64,000 bases of DNA from JABMMZ01 sp964438995 (GTDB lineage: Bacteria; Bacteroidota; Bacteroidia; NS11-12g; UBA955), in NCBI GenBank assembly GCA_964438995.1, contig CAYTMQ010000002.1:1-64000 (forward strand). The letters run 5' to 3'. Position 1 is the stretch's first letter, and each line of letters opens with the position of its first letter. Positions 52,757 through 62,578 of the stretch are shown here, in pieces. Made by a program: the position numbers and the translations under genes. The notes beneath the pieces were generated by a model that was given only the letters and a program-made list of their open reading frames with translations, searched no databases and was not told the DNA's origin.

Positions 52757-55700
52757 ATGGGTACAAAATCAAAAGGAATTTTGAGAAACTGCGAACGTGC
52801 AATCGCATCTCTTCCGCTCAATTTACACAAGTCATCTTCTCTGATTATTCTAACTATTGCAATGACATTTTCTGCTATAGCGCAGAATCCAAACATTGCA
52901 TTTAGCTTTAGTTTAACTCAGACATCTAAAACCAGTGCAGGCGTTTACAAAAGAAGCACTAACACTCTAATTAAAACACTTTGGAGTAATGTATCTTATC
53001 CTGCAGGCACTCATACTGCATACTGGGACAGAACCAATGATGAAGGATTATTTTTAAGTGATACTGGCTATTATGTTAAAGTAATATCTAATAATGTTAA
53101 TTATTCTTGGGAGGGTGTTGTTGGCAATAACTCTGACTCTATTTCGGGAACTTCGAAAGTTAGAGCTTTCCAACGTTTCTATACACTAGCATTCACTGGA
53201 AATTATGGATACTATGGAGTAGGTTATACTGAAGGCATTACTTCTTCTTACAAATTCAATATCAACTCACCTAATAACAAAACCAATATTCTTTCTAATC
53301 CATGGGCTACAATCTATGCACAAAATGATTATGTCGCAACTGACGGCAATTTTGTTTACTGGACAGGATACGACCCATATAGTCCAGGCATTAGTTTTAC
53401 TTATGCAACAAGGGTTAGTAATGATAGAGAAGTTGCATTTACGAATGGTAGTTCGATTACACTTAGTATAGGTAGATATTATCCTAATGTTATAGATTTA
53501 TATACCACAAATACAAATGCTATTCCCAGTGGATTAGCGGTTCAGAAAAACGGCTCATTGTTGTTTGTGGCCCATAAGAATCTCAACCAAATCAATGTGC
53601 TTAATAAAACCACTGGTGCTTTAGTTAATACGCTATCGTTTACCGCTCCTAGAGAAATTTGTATGGATGCTAACGACAACCTTTGGGTGCTTTCTGGTGC
53701 TAATACCATTGAGAAATTTACTGTTAATAGCAATGGTACTCTGTCTTCTGCCACTTTGTCTATCTCTGGTTTATCAGAGCCTTTGGCAATGGCTGTATCA
53801 CCTAACAACTCTAAAATTTGCATCATCGATGGTGCTGCTTCTCAGCAAATAAAAGCCTTTAGTAATACTACTGGTGCTCCTGTGTGGACCCTTGGTTCGG
53901 CTGGTGGGTATATCAATAATGCCTCTGTTAACGATTACAAATTCTATTTCAGCGATTCTGTTACATTGTTATCTAAGCCCTTTATTGCTTTCCAATCTGA
54001 TAGTTCTTTTTGGGTGGGCGATGTTGGTAACGAAAGGGTACAACACTACTCTGCTGCTAGAACTTTCATCAACAGAATTATGTGTCTGCCTCACTCCTAC
54101 TCTACGGTTGTTGATAGAAACAATCCAAACAGAGTGTTCAACGAATATTTAGAATTTAATGTTGATTACACCAAACCGCTAGGACCGAACAACGGCTCTT
54201 GGACTTTAGTTAACAACTGGAGAAGAGGCATCAAATCCAACTATTATCAAGACGATAAATTAAGGGTATTCATACAACTTGTTACTTTATCCAATAACAG
54301 AACCTATGCTATTTTAGACGAGTATGTCAGTGGTATTAGAAAACCTGAGATTGTGGAGTTGGTACCTAATGCTAAAATCAGATATACCGGCATTAAGTTG
54401 CAAGACTTTGCTCAAGACATTATAGAGCCAAACGGCACCCTAAGAAGAATTGTGAGTGGCAGAAATGTTGGAGACAGTGGCTATTGGGAAACCCAAGCAC
54501 TAACTGGCTTCAACGGTCAGAACAACCCTGTTTGGGGAAGTAAAACTCGCACAGCTTGGATACCTAGAATTGCTGCCGATGATCCAGCATTCTCTAACAT
54601 CATGTCGCCAGCAGTAACTTCTGGAGGATACAATATTATTTTCAATGCAGAAAAAGACAACAAAGGTTACCATTTAGGCGCCATTAAAAACGGCAGTAAC
54701 AAATACAGTTGGAGAACTTCTAAAGCCACCAATAGAAACTATTGGGGACCAATGACAGCAGATGGAGCATTTGATATTGGCAACAATGTTGAGTATCCTG
54801 GTGGAGATGTGTATGCCATAGATAGAAACATCTTTTGGAACTATCATGGTGAGTTCTGGAAAAATTCGCAAACAAATATTTGGAACCACTACCATGAAAG
54901 CGGTTTGATGGTGAGTCAGTTTGGTGCTGTTGCTCCAGAAGCACAAGCATTAGAAGAAGAAGCTTACAAAATGGGTGCAGGCAACGTATTATCATCAACA
55001 GTTGTTAAAGTTGGTTCTGATTATTACATCTATCACAATGACGAATCTGTGCATGGAGGTATTCACAGATGGAAAATCAGCAACGTCAACAGTATTGCTG
55101 AACAAAATTCTAATTTAACTATGCAAGTGTTAACAGGCACTGGATTGATTGGAAATTATTTTGATGGTAAAGATTTGAACAATTTCAACATGAAAATTTC
55201 AACTTTGAACACAACAGTTAATTTGACGACACCTCCAAGTCAGGTTACCAGTTCAAGTAATTTTTCAGCAAGATGGACAGGATTTGTAAAACCAGCATTT
55301 TCACAAGCGTATACATTTTATGTCAACACAAGTTTAGGCGTGCGATTGTGGGTTAACAATGTTTTGGTAATTGATAGATGGACCAATGCTAGTTTGTTTG
55401 AAAACACAAGTTCTGCTATCAATTTAATAGCTGGAAACAATTATGCTATCAGAATGGAGATTAACGGTGGAACAGCTACTTTATCATGGTCGAGTTCATC
55501 ACAAGCAAAACAAATCATTCCAAGTTCAGCCTTATTTCCTGGCGAAGTTACATCATACGCCAATGGTTATAATTTATTAGAAGGCATAGAGAACACGACA
55601 ACTTTATGGAACAACTCATATGGTTGGACAAGAAATACTTCAAGTGATTTTTACAATTCAGATCAGGATTATTGGACACTAAAAACCAATTACAGATCGC

Positions 55701-57202
55701 ATTTAATGAATGATCCTTCATTAAGTATCAATTTCAGAAAATACAATGCGAATTACTCTGTAAGCAGAGACTTAGGAACAACAACGAATTGCATGAAATC
55801 ATGGAATGTAAGCGGACTAGTTTTATTCTACTGGAATTATCCTAATGACGGAACCAACAATGAAGGATACTTTGAAATTTTGGATGACCAAAACAAAATC
55901 ATTGCAAGAATTACGCACGAGGGTCAATATGTAAACAGTAATACAAGGGTAAATCAAATTAAGATGAATGGAGTTGCTATAGTAAATGATTACGAGCCAA
56001 AACTCTACAACATATTGAATCGCACGACACCATTTTCAGTAAATGCAAATGGCAAAATGATTACATTTAGTTATGGAGCATATACACCTATTACAGTTAA
56101 AATGTTTGACACTACAGCCAACTGGAACAAACCAAAAACGATTAGGTTTAGATTTGGTGGAGGCGACTATGATAAAGCAATCGACTTAAGACAATTTAAA
56201 TTTACACCAGTTGTCAATACCACTCCTGTATTAACTAATAGTGGAAATAATAGCATCTGTCAAGGCTCTAGTATTACATTGACAGCACCAACTGGCACTT
56301 CATATTTGTGGAGCAATAATGCAACCACTCAAAGCATCACAGTAAATACTGCAGGAAACTTTTCAGTTCAAGTTAATTATGGTAATTCATGCGTACTAAC
56401 ATCAGCAATTACCTCAATAACTGTTAAAGCTGCGCCAACACCAACTATAACGTTAGCAGGAGCAGGTTTAAGATCCAATTATACATTAGGCAATCAATGG
56501 TACTTAAATGGTCAGATCATTGCAGGTGCAACTGCACAAACTTTAAGAGTAACAAGAAGCGGTACATATTCTGTTATTGTAACCGACACGAATGGTTGTT
56601 CAGGCAGCGCAACCTTCTCTGTACCGCTACCATTTAAAGATGTAAAAATTGTATCTGAATGTTTGGAAAACGAGCAAGCTAAATTTACATGGTACACAAT
56701 GGATGCTGATGATGAATTCAGATATGGTGTTGAATATTCTATAGACAATGGAAAAAGTTGGGTTCAAATTGGAGAAATCAATGCAAGTAGAACTTTTAGT
56801 GGAAATACTGTGTTGACTTATACATTAGACTATCAAAAAATCAATATAGACAATGTACTATATAGATGGTATTCATTAGATGAGGCTGGAAATAGAGTTC
56901 AGAACAAACTCATAGATGGTCCGAATTGCAATGCAGCAACTGTAAGTGTTTATCCTAATCCATTTAATGAACAGTTAAGTTTAAAAATCAAGAGTACCTA
57001 CCATTCATTAGAAACCATGGAGATTGACATTATTGACATCAATGGAAAAACAGTCTACAATAGAACATTAAGTTCGATTGAAACTAGCAGTGGGTTGGTT
57101 GAAATTGGCAACATGGACAATTTAAGCAATGGCGTTTATCAGATAAGAATTGGCACAGCTGATAAGATACTTTTAAACGAAAAAATAGTTAAGACCAATT
57201 AA
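52757..57202 (+). CDS. giant secreted paralogue 1: FlgD-like Ig, beta-propeller, PA14, Ig, T9SS tail
   Basis: A 1481-residue secreted protein. Signal peptide (1-42, ending FSAIAQ); FlgD-like Ig domain (about 55-120, YPAGTHTAYWDRTNDEGL); NHL-like beta-propeller segments (about 150-500, SGLAVQKNGSLLFVAH, DANDNLWVL, DSSFWVGDVGNERVQHY); a middle region with NHYHESGLMVSQFG; PA14 domain (about 794-930, RLWVNNVLVIDRW); a beta-sandwich region; one Ig-like repeat starting ICQGSS (about 1170); and a type A T9SS sorting domain (VYPNPFNEQLSL ... LSNGVYQIRIG). PA14 and Ig modules suggest glycan or surface binding. Residues 257-491 come from DNA identical to paralogue 3. Confidence 0.9.
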   Translation: MGTKSKGILRNCERAIASLPLNLHKSSSLIILTIAMTFSAIAQNPNIAFSFSLTQTSKTSAGVYKRSTNTLIKTLWSNVSYPAGTHTAYWDRTNDEGLFLSDTGYYVKVISNNVNYSWEGVVGNNSDSISGTSKVRAFQRFYTLAFTGNYGYYGVGYTEGITSSYKFNINSPNNKTNILSNPWATIYAQNDYVATDGNFVYWTGYDPYSPGISFTYATRVSNDREVAFTNGSSITLSIGRYYPNVIDLYTTNTNAIPSGLAVQKNGSLLFVAHKNLNQINVLNKTTGALVNTLSFTAPREICMDANDNLWVLSGANTIEKFTVNSNGTLSSATLSISGLSEPLAMAVSPNNSKICIIDGAASQQIKAFSNTTGAPVWTLGSAGGYINNASVNDYKFYFSDSVTLLSKPFIAFQSDSSFWVGDVGNERVQHYSAARTFINRIMCLPHSYSTVVDRNNPNRVFNEYLEFNVDYTKPLGPNNGSWTLVNNWRRGIKSNYYQDDKLRVFIQLVTLSNNRTYAILDEYVSGIRKPEIVELVPNAKIRYTGIKLQDFAQDIIEPNGTLRRIVSGRNVGDSGYWETQALTGFNGQNNPVWGSKTRTAWIPRIAADDPAFSNIMSPAVTSGGYNIIFNAEKDNKGYHLGAIKNGSNKYSWRTSKATNRNYWGPMTADGAFDIGNNVEYPGGDVYAIDRNIFWNYHGEFWKNSQTNIWNHYHESGLMVSQFGAVAPEAQALEEEAYKMGAGNVLSSTVVKVGSDYYIYHNDESVHGGIHRWKISNVNSIAEQNSNLTMQVLTGTGLIGNYFDGKDLNNFNMKISTLNTTVNLTTPPSQVTSSSNFSARWTGFVKPAFSQAYTFYVNTSLGVRLWVNNVLVIDRWTNASLFENTSSAINLIAGNNYAIRMEINGGTATLSWSSSSQAKQIIPSSALFPGEVTSYANGYNLLEGIENTTTLWNNSYGWTRNTSSDFYNSDQDYWTLKTNYRSHLMNDPSLSINFRKYNANYSVSRDLGTTTNCMKSWNVSGLVLFYWNYPNDGTNNEGYFEILDDQNKIIARITHEGQYVNSNTRVNQIKMNGVAIVNDYEPKLYNILNRTTPFSVNANGKMITFSYGAYTPITVKMFDTTANWNKPKTIRFRFGGGDYDKAIDLRQFKFTPVVNTTPVLTNSGNNSICQGSSITLTAPTGTSYLWSNNATTQSITVNTAGNFSVQVNYGNSCVLTSAITSITVKAAPTPTITLAGAGLRSNYTLGNQWYLNGQIIAGATAQTLRVTRSGTYSVIVTDTNGCSGSATFSVPLPFKDVKIVSECLENEQAKFTWYTMDADDEFRYGVEYSIDNGKSWVQIGEINASRTFSGNTVLTYTLDYQKINIDNVLYRWYSLDEAGNRVQNKLIDGPNCNAATVSVYPNPFNEQLSLKIKSTYHSLETMEIDIIDINGKTVYNRTLSSIETSSGLVEIGNMDNLSNGVYQIRIGTADKILLNEKIVKTN
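53525..54229 (+). repeat. 705-bp identical segment, copy in paralogue 1
   Basis: Base-for-base identical, by direct reading, to 63296-64000 (offset 9771). The left edge is sharp: upstream of 53525 the two genes diverge, apart from shorter shared runs. The right edge is unknown because the window ends. Confidence 0.95.
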
Positions 57203-57280
57203 GGATCTTCTGTGAGAAGACAAGGTGTTTTGATTGATTAAAACCGGCTACCCAAACGCACAAAATGCCCGGTTTTGAGA

Positions 57281-57313
57281 AAAGGATTCTCAATTTAAGA
57301 ATGAGAGTCCTTT
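57281..57313 (+). terminator. terminator after paralogue 1
   Basis: AAAGGATTCTCA pairs with TGAGAGTCCTTT (one G-T pair) around nine bases, followed by T-rich sequence. A second hairpin, AAACCGG/CCGGTTT, lies just before it at 57241-57275. The rest of the gap to 57687 is AT-rich with no recognised feature. Confidence 0.75.
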
Positions 57314-57687
57314 CTCTTTGTTATTACATTCTGAATTTCAGCAAGTTAACTTAAGGCATTTTAATTGAAAGGTGTTAATAAGCAATCAATTACCATCACA
57401 TTATGAGTATCCCTAAAATAGAGCCTTTGTTTTCAAGATATTTTCCGACCTTCTTGTTAAATTGTTTCATATTTACCTTAAACAAGCTTTTCTTTACAAT
57501 TTTTTTTCCATTGAATTTCAACTATTTAGAAAATAAATCAAAAAATATTTTGATTTATACTTTTTAATTTTAAGATTAAAGAAGCGAAAAGTAAAAAAAT
57601 TAAGTTTTTATACACATTAGGTATTTAATCTAGTATAATTCACGAACTTAATCTATTACTTCAGCTATACACTAAATACATAAAGAG

Positions 57688-60600
57688 ATGGAGCAAAAGA
57701 TCAACGTTTACTCAAATTTATTTCTTGGTTACAACAGGATGTCGTACCTAAGAAGCGCTACTTATTTTGTACTAATCAGCATTTTATTGTTGTTAGCTAC
57801 AATGCAGAATGCAACAGCGCAGAACCCTAAAATTCCTTTTACATTTACAGTAGCACAAACTGGAAAAACCAGTGCTGGAATTTATAAGAGGAGCAACAAT
57901 GTACTTATTAAAACCTTATGGAACAATGTTCCTTACACAGCAGGTACACATACTGCTTATTGGGACAGAACAAATGACGACGGCTATCTACTAACTGATA
58001 CTGGTTATTATGTGAAAGTCATTTCAAGCAATGTGTCTTACACTTGGGAAGGTGCAGTAGGTAACAATTCTGATTCTATTTCAGGATCATCAAAAATCAG
58101 GGCATTTCAAAGGTTTTATACTTTAGCCTTTTCGGGCAATTACGGTTATTATGGTGTTGGTTATACAGAAGGAGTACCTTCTTGTTATAAGTTCGACATC
58201 AACAAACCAAAAAACAAAATCAACATACTTTTCAGTCCGTATAGCGATATAGATGCACAAGTAGACTATGTTTCTACAGATGGCAATATTGTGTATTGGG
58301 CAGGCTACGATCCATATAACCCAGATGTTTCATTGGTATTTGCTACCAATAATTCAAATGACAAAGAAACCATTTTCAGCAATGGTACATCGCAATCTAT
58401 GTTATATGGCAGAACGTATGCTAGTGCCTTAGATGTATACAGCGATCCTAAAGCTAGACCTAGTGGATTAGCCGTTCAAAAAAATGGTTCATTTTTATTT
58501 GTCGCTCATAAAGATTTAAATGTCATCAATGTCATTGATAAATCGAGTGGTGCTTTAATCAATGCGATTAGTATGACTAAGCCTAGAGAAATCTGTGTAG
58601 ACGATTCAGGTTGTCTTTGGGTATTATCTAATGTTAATACGATTGAGAAATACTATGTCAATTCAAATGGCACTCTTTCATCTGCAATTTTAAGCATCAA
58701 CGGACTTGCAGAACCATTAGCAATGGCTGTAACGCCAAATGGTACAAAAATTTACATCATAGATGGTGCTGCTTCTCAGCAAGTAAAAATATTTGACAAT
58801 TCTACTGGTGCAGTAATCAGTACATTTGGCTCTGCTGGAGGTTATATCAACAATGCTTCAGTAAATGATTACAAATTTTATTTTAGTGATTCTGTGACCA
58901 TGTTATCAAAGCCATTCATTGCATTCCAAGAAGACAGTTCATTTTGGTTAGGCGATGTTGGTAATGAGAGGGTTCAACACTATTCTCCCAATGGTACATT
59001 TATCAATAGGATTATGTGCTTACCTCACTCCTATTCAACTGTAGTAGATAGAAACAATCCAACCAGAGTATTCAACGAATACCTAGAATTTAGCATTGAT
59101 TACAGCAAGCCAATGGGCTCTGACAACGGCTCTTGGACTTTGGTAAACAACTGGAGAAGAGGTATAAAATCAAATTACTATCAAGATGATAAGTTAAGAA
59201 TCTTTATACAATTGATTACCTTATCAAACAATAAAACCTATGCCATTTTAGACGAGTATGCCACTGGAGGTATTAGAAAACCAGAAATAGTTGAGTTGGT
59301 GCCGAATGCTAAAATTAGATATACTGGTATTAAACTTCAAGATTTCGCACAAGATATTATTGAACCTAATGGTACACTTAGAAGAATTGTAAGTGGCCGA
59401 AATGTAGGTGATAGTGGCTATTGGGAAATACAACCATTAACAGGCTTTAATGGACAGAATAACCCTATTTGGGGTGCCAAACAAAAATTGGCATGGATAC
59501 CAAAAATAACCAATACAGATCCAGCGTTTTCAAATATTATGTCACCAGCAGTAACTTCAGGTGGTTACAATGTGATATTTAACTCAGAAAAAGACAACAA
59601 AGGTTACCATTTAGGTGCTATTAAAAACGGCACAAATCAATGGGCCTGGAGAACATCGAAAGCTACTCAAAGAAATTACTTAGGTCCGATGCCTAGTGAT
59701 GGTGCTTTTGATTGTGGCAATTATGTAGAATATCCTGGAGGCGATGTATATGCTTTAGAAAAGAACATTTTCTGGAATTATCACGGAGAGTTTTGGAAAA
59801 ACTCTCAAACCAATATTTGGAACCATTATCACGAAAGTGGATTGATGGTGAGTCAGTTTGGTGTAGTTGCTCCTGATGCTAAAGCTAAAGAAGATGAAGC
59901 CTATAAAATGGGAGCAGGAAATGTTTTGTCTTCTACCTTTGTTAAGGTTGGTGCAGACTATTACTTATATCACAATGACGAATCAGTACATGGTGGTGTT
60001 CATAGGTGGAAAATTTCCAATTTGAATTCAATAGTTGAGCAAAATTTCAGTATCAATATTCAACCATTATTAGGAACTGGTTTGATAGGTACATTTTATG
60101 ATGGTGTAGAATTAAATAACATGAAAATGAAAGTATCTGCTTTACATTCTACAGTTAATTTAAGTTCAGCTCCAGCTGAGATTTCAAATTCTAATAGCTT
60201 TTCAGGGAAATGGACTGGATTTATAAAAATCAATAATACGCAAGCTCATACCTTCTATACCAATACAAGTGCTGGAGTTAGATTATGGGTTAATAATGTA
60301 TTGGTAATTGATAAATGGAACAATTCATCGCAAACTGAATTCAGCAGTGCTGCTATTAACTTGGTAGCGGGTACAATTTATCCTATCAGAATGGAAATTG
60401 CAGGAGGTAATGCCACATTATCCTGGTCGAGCGCCTCACAAAGCAAACAAATTATACCAAGTTCAGTATTGTTTCCTGGGGATGTGGCGGATTACTCAAA
60501 AGGATATGATTTATTAGAAGGATTAGAAAACTCACCAGCAGTAGAGAACGGCAAATATGGTTGGACCAGAAATGGTGTATTAAATAAATACAACAACGGC

Positions 60601-62472
60601 CAAGATTACTTCGTTCTTAGCGTTGGTAATCGATCGCATCTACCTCAACAACCAGATTTGTCAATAAAGTATAGAGACTTTAACAATAACAGTACGGTAT
60701 CTAGAGATTTGAGCATTCCAAATTCATGTATCAGTGCATGGAAAGTAAATGGTGAAATTAACCTAGAGTACAATTATCCAAACATAGACAACGGTGAATA
60801 CAGTTACTTTGACATCTTAGATAACAATGGAAAAATCATTTCTAGAGTGACTCATGAAATGCAATACATTAGTAGTAATAGCAAAGTGCATCAAATCAAA
60901 ATGAATGGAAAAGCAATTTTCAACAGAAACGAAAAAGTATTGTATGATGATTTAAACACATTCAAACAATTTGAGATTTCATTAAGCAATGGCAGTATTG
61001 TATTTTCATTTGGCAATTATCAAAGTATCACATCCAATTTGTATGACAATACAGCCAATTGGAGAAATCCACAAACTATCAGATTCTCATACAAAGGAGG
61101 TTCATACGATAGAGCAATAGATTTAAGAAATTTAAAATTTGTTCCTACTGTTACAGAAAAACCTGTTATCACTCCGAGTGGTAATATTAAATTCTGTCAA
61201 GGTGATTCTGTTGTTTTAAATTCTAGTCCAGCCAATTCATATTTATGGAATACTGGAGCTACAACACAAAGCATCAAAGTAAAATCTAGTGGTGTGTATT
61301 TTGTCAACTCAGTAGACCAATATGGTTGCAAAACCCCTTCAAATAGTGCTAACATCAACGTATTTGCTGTAACAAAGCCTATTATCAACGAAGGAAAAAC
61401 AATTGCAATTTGTACTGGTGATTCAATTAATTTGACAACTGGTCCGGCTCAATCATACACTTGGAATACAGGTGGTAATACCAATTCCATCAAAGTAAAA
61501 CAAGCTGGTAATTATTCTGCACAAGTTATAGATAACAATGGTTGTAAAGCGACTTCAGATTTGACGCAAATAAGTTTGAATGCATTACCAAATGCTAGTA
61601 TTACAGCCGATGGAAGTACAACATTCTGTCAAGGTAAATTTGTAACATTAAGTTCAAATTCTGCAAGTGCATACAACTGGTCTAGTGGACAAAATACTCA
61701 GAACATTCAAGTATTTACTAGCGGTTCATATTCAGTTCAAATTACTGACAACAATGGTTGTAAAAACCGTTCTAATACAATTGATGTAACAGTAGCACCA
61801 TATCCTAAGCCAATTATAACAGCAGGTAGTGCAACAGTGTTCTGTGAAGGAGACTCAGTTAGATTAACCTCAAGTGAAGCTTCAGTTTACTTGTGGAGCA
61901 CAGGAGAAAACACACAAAGTATCATGGTTAAAAAAGGTGGCAGTTATAATGTAGCTGCTGGCGATGGACAAGGTTGTGCAGCTATTTCAGATCCAAGTTC
62001 AGTAACCGTTAATAACAGACCTACACCTACTATTTCGGCCAATGGCAATATTTTAAGTTCTAACTACAACACTGGAAATCAATGGTATTTAGAAGGAAAA
62101 ATTATACCAGGTGCAGTAAATCCAACATTTGAAGCAACGACAAGTGGTTCGTATACCTTAGGTGTGAAAGACAACAACACTTGTGAAGGTCAATCTGATG
62201 TTTATGTTCATACTGTTGCTAAAGTTGGTGTAAGTTCAATTTCAGAATTAGGTGGCATCGTAATAGCACCTAACCCAAATAAAGGAAACTTTAAAATCAT
62301 ACATTCATTAAGCGGAATTAATGTTGAGATTTTTAATTTGCTAGGCGAAAAAATTTATAGCAATGTCCAAAGCAATGGAGATATTGATATCAGTCTGGAA
62401 GCCAAAGGCATGTACATTGTCAGAATCAGTTCTGGCGATAAAGTACACATTGAAAAGATCATTGTCGAATAA
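57688..62472 (+). CDS. giant secreted paralogue 2: FlgD-like Ig, beta-propeller, PA14, four Ig repeats, T9SS tail
   Basis: A 1594-residue paralogue of the previous gene, similar over the first ~1150 residues. Signal peptide ends near MQNATAQ (a start at residue 18, 57739, is also possible). PA14 domain about 797-935 (RLWVNNVLVIDKW). Then four Ig-like repeats whose CxG(D/K)S starts fall at residues about 1169, 1241, 1313 and 1385, exactly 72 residues (216 bases) apart, each with the pattern Y.W.(S/T)G..TQSI.V...G.Y.V. A homologous TPTISANGNILSSNY module and a type A T9SS domain (IAPNPNKGNFKI ... KGMYIVRISSG) close the protein. Paralogue 1 has only one such repeat. Confidence 0.9.
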   Translation: MEQKINVYSNLFLGYNRMSYLRSATYFVLISILLLLATMQNATAQNPKIPFTFTVAQTGKTSAGIYKRSNNVLIKTLWNNVPYTAGTHTAYWDRTNDDGYLLTDTGYYVKVISSNVSYTWEGAVGNNSDSISGSSKIRAFQRFYTLAFSGNYGYYGVGYTEGVPSCYKFDINKPKNKINILFSPYSDIDAQVDYVSTDGNIVYWAGYDPYNPDVSLVFATNNSNDKETIFSNGTSQSMLYGRTYASALDVYSDPKARPSGLAVQKNGSFLFVAHKDLNVINVIDKSSGALINAISMTKPREICVDDSGCLWVLSNVNTIEKYYVNSNGTLSSAILSINGLAEPLAMAVTPNGTKIYIIDGAASQQVKIFDNSTGAVISTFGSAGGYINNASVNDYKFYFSDSVTMLSKPFIAFQEDSSFWLGDVGNERVQHYSPNGTFINRIMCLPHSYSTVVDRNNPTRVFNEYLEFSIDYSKPMGSDNGSWTLVNNWRRGIKSNYYQDDKLRIFIQLITLSNNKTYAILDEYATGGIRKPEIVELVPNAKIRYTGIKLQDFAQDIIEPNGTLRRIVSGRNVGDSGYWEIQPLTGFNGQNNPIWGAKQKLAWIPKITNTDPAFSNIMSPAVTSGGYNVIFNSEKDNKGYHLGAIKNGTNQWAWRTSKATQRNYLGPMPSDGAFDCGNYVEYPGGDVYALEKNIFWNYHGEFWKNSQTNIWNHYHESGLMVSQFGVVAPDAKAKEDEAYKMGAGNVLSSTFVKVGADYYLYHNDESVHGGVHRWKISNLNSIVEQNFSINIQPLLGTGLIGTFYDGVELNNMKMKVSALHSTVNLSSAPAEISNSNSFSGKWTGFIKINNTQAHTFYTNTSAGVRLWVNNVLVIDKWNNSSQTEFSSAAINLVAGTIYPIRMEIAGGNATLSWSSASQSKQIIPSSVLFPGDVADYSKGYDLLEGLENSPAVENGKYGWTRNGVLNKYNNGQDYFVLSVGNRSHLPQQPDLSIKYRDFNNNSTVSRDLSIPNSCISAWKVNGEINLEYNYPNIDNGEYSYFDILDNNGKIISRVTHEMQYISSNSKVHQIKMNGKAIFNRNEKVLYDDLNTFKQFEISLSNGSIVFSFGNYQSITSNLYDNTANWRNPQTIRFSYKGGSYDRAIDLRNLKFVPTVTEKPVITPSGNIKFCQGDSVVLNSSPANSYLWNTGATTQSIKVKSSGVYFVNSVDQYGCKTPSNSANINVFAVTKPIINEGKTIAICTGDSINLTTGPAQSYTWNTGGNTNSIKVKQAGNYSAQVIDNNGCKATSDLTQISLNALPNASITADGSTTFCQGKFVTLSSNSASAYNWSSGQNTQNIQVFTSGSYSVQITDNNGCKNRSNTIDVTVAPYPKPIITAGSATVFCEGDSVRLTSSEASVYLWSTGENTQSIMVKKGGSYNVAAGDGQGCAAISDPSSVTVNNRPTPTISANGNILSSNYNTGNQWYLEGKIIPGAVNPTFEATTSGSYTLGVKDNNTCEGQSDVYVHTVAKVGVSSISELGGIVIAPNPNKGNFKIIHSLSGINVEIFNLLGEKIYSNVQSNGDIDISLEAKGMYIVRISSGDKVHIEKIIVE
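61192..62055 (+). repeat. four 216-bp Ig-domain repeats inside paralogue 2
   Basis: Codons for the (F/I)CxG motif start at 61192, 61408, 61624 and 61840. The constant spacing of 216 bases shows expansion by in-frame duplication; sequence between copies has since diverged. Confidence 0.85.
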
Positions 62473-62490
62473 CACAAATACACACAATGG

Positions 62491-62538
62491 TTCCATCTTA
62501 AGATGGAAAAACCTCCAGGCAACTGGAGGTTTTTTTTT
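62491..62538 (+). terminator. palindrome plus terminator after paralogue 2
   Basis: TTCCATCTTAAGATGGAA (62491-62508) is a perfect 18-base palindrome. It is followed directly by AAACCTCCAG-GCAA-CTGGAGGTTT and a T run (to 62538). Confidence 0.88.
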
Positions 62539-62548
62539 GAAAATCATT

Positions 62549-62556
62549 TAAATTTG
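62549..62556 (+). promoter_or_regulatory. -7 element TAAATTTG for paralogue 3
   Basis: Perfect TAnnTTTG match 22 bases upstream of the ATG at 62579 and 10 bases after the preceding terminator. Confidence 0.5.
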
Positions 62557-62578
62557 CTTTTCAATCAACAAAACTACC

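Noticed and set aside
53525..54229. Insertion sequence as the cause of the 705-bp identity
   Set aside because: The segment is in frame within homologous genes, has no terminal inverted repeats or transposase, and its edge lies inside a conserved codon run.
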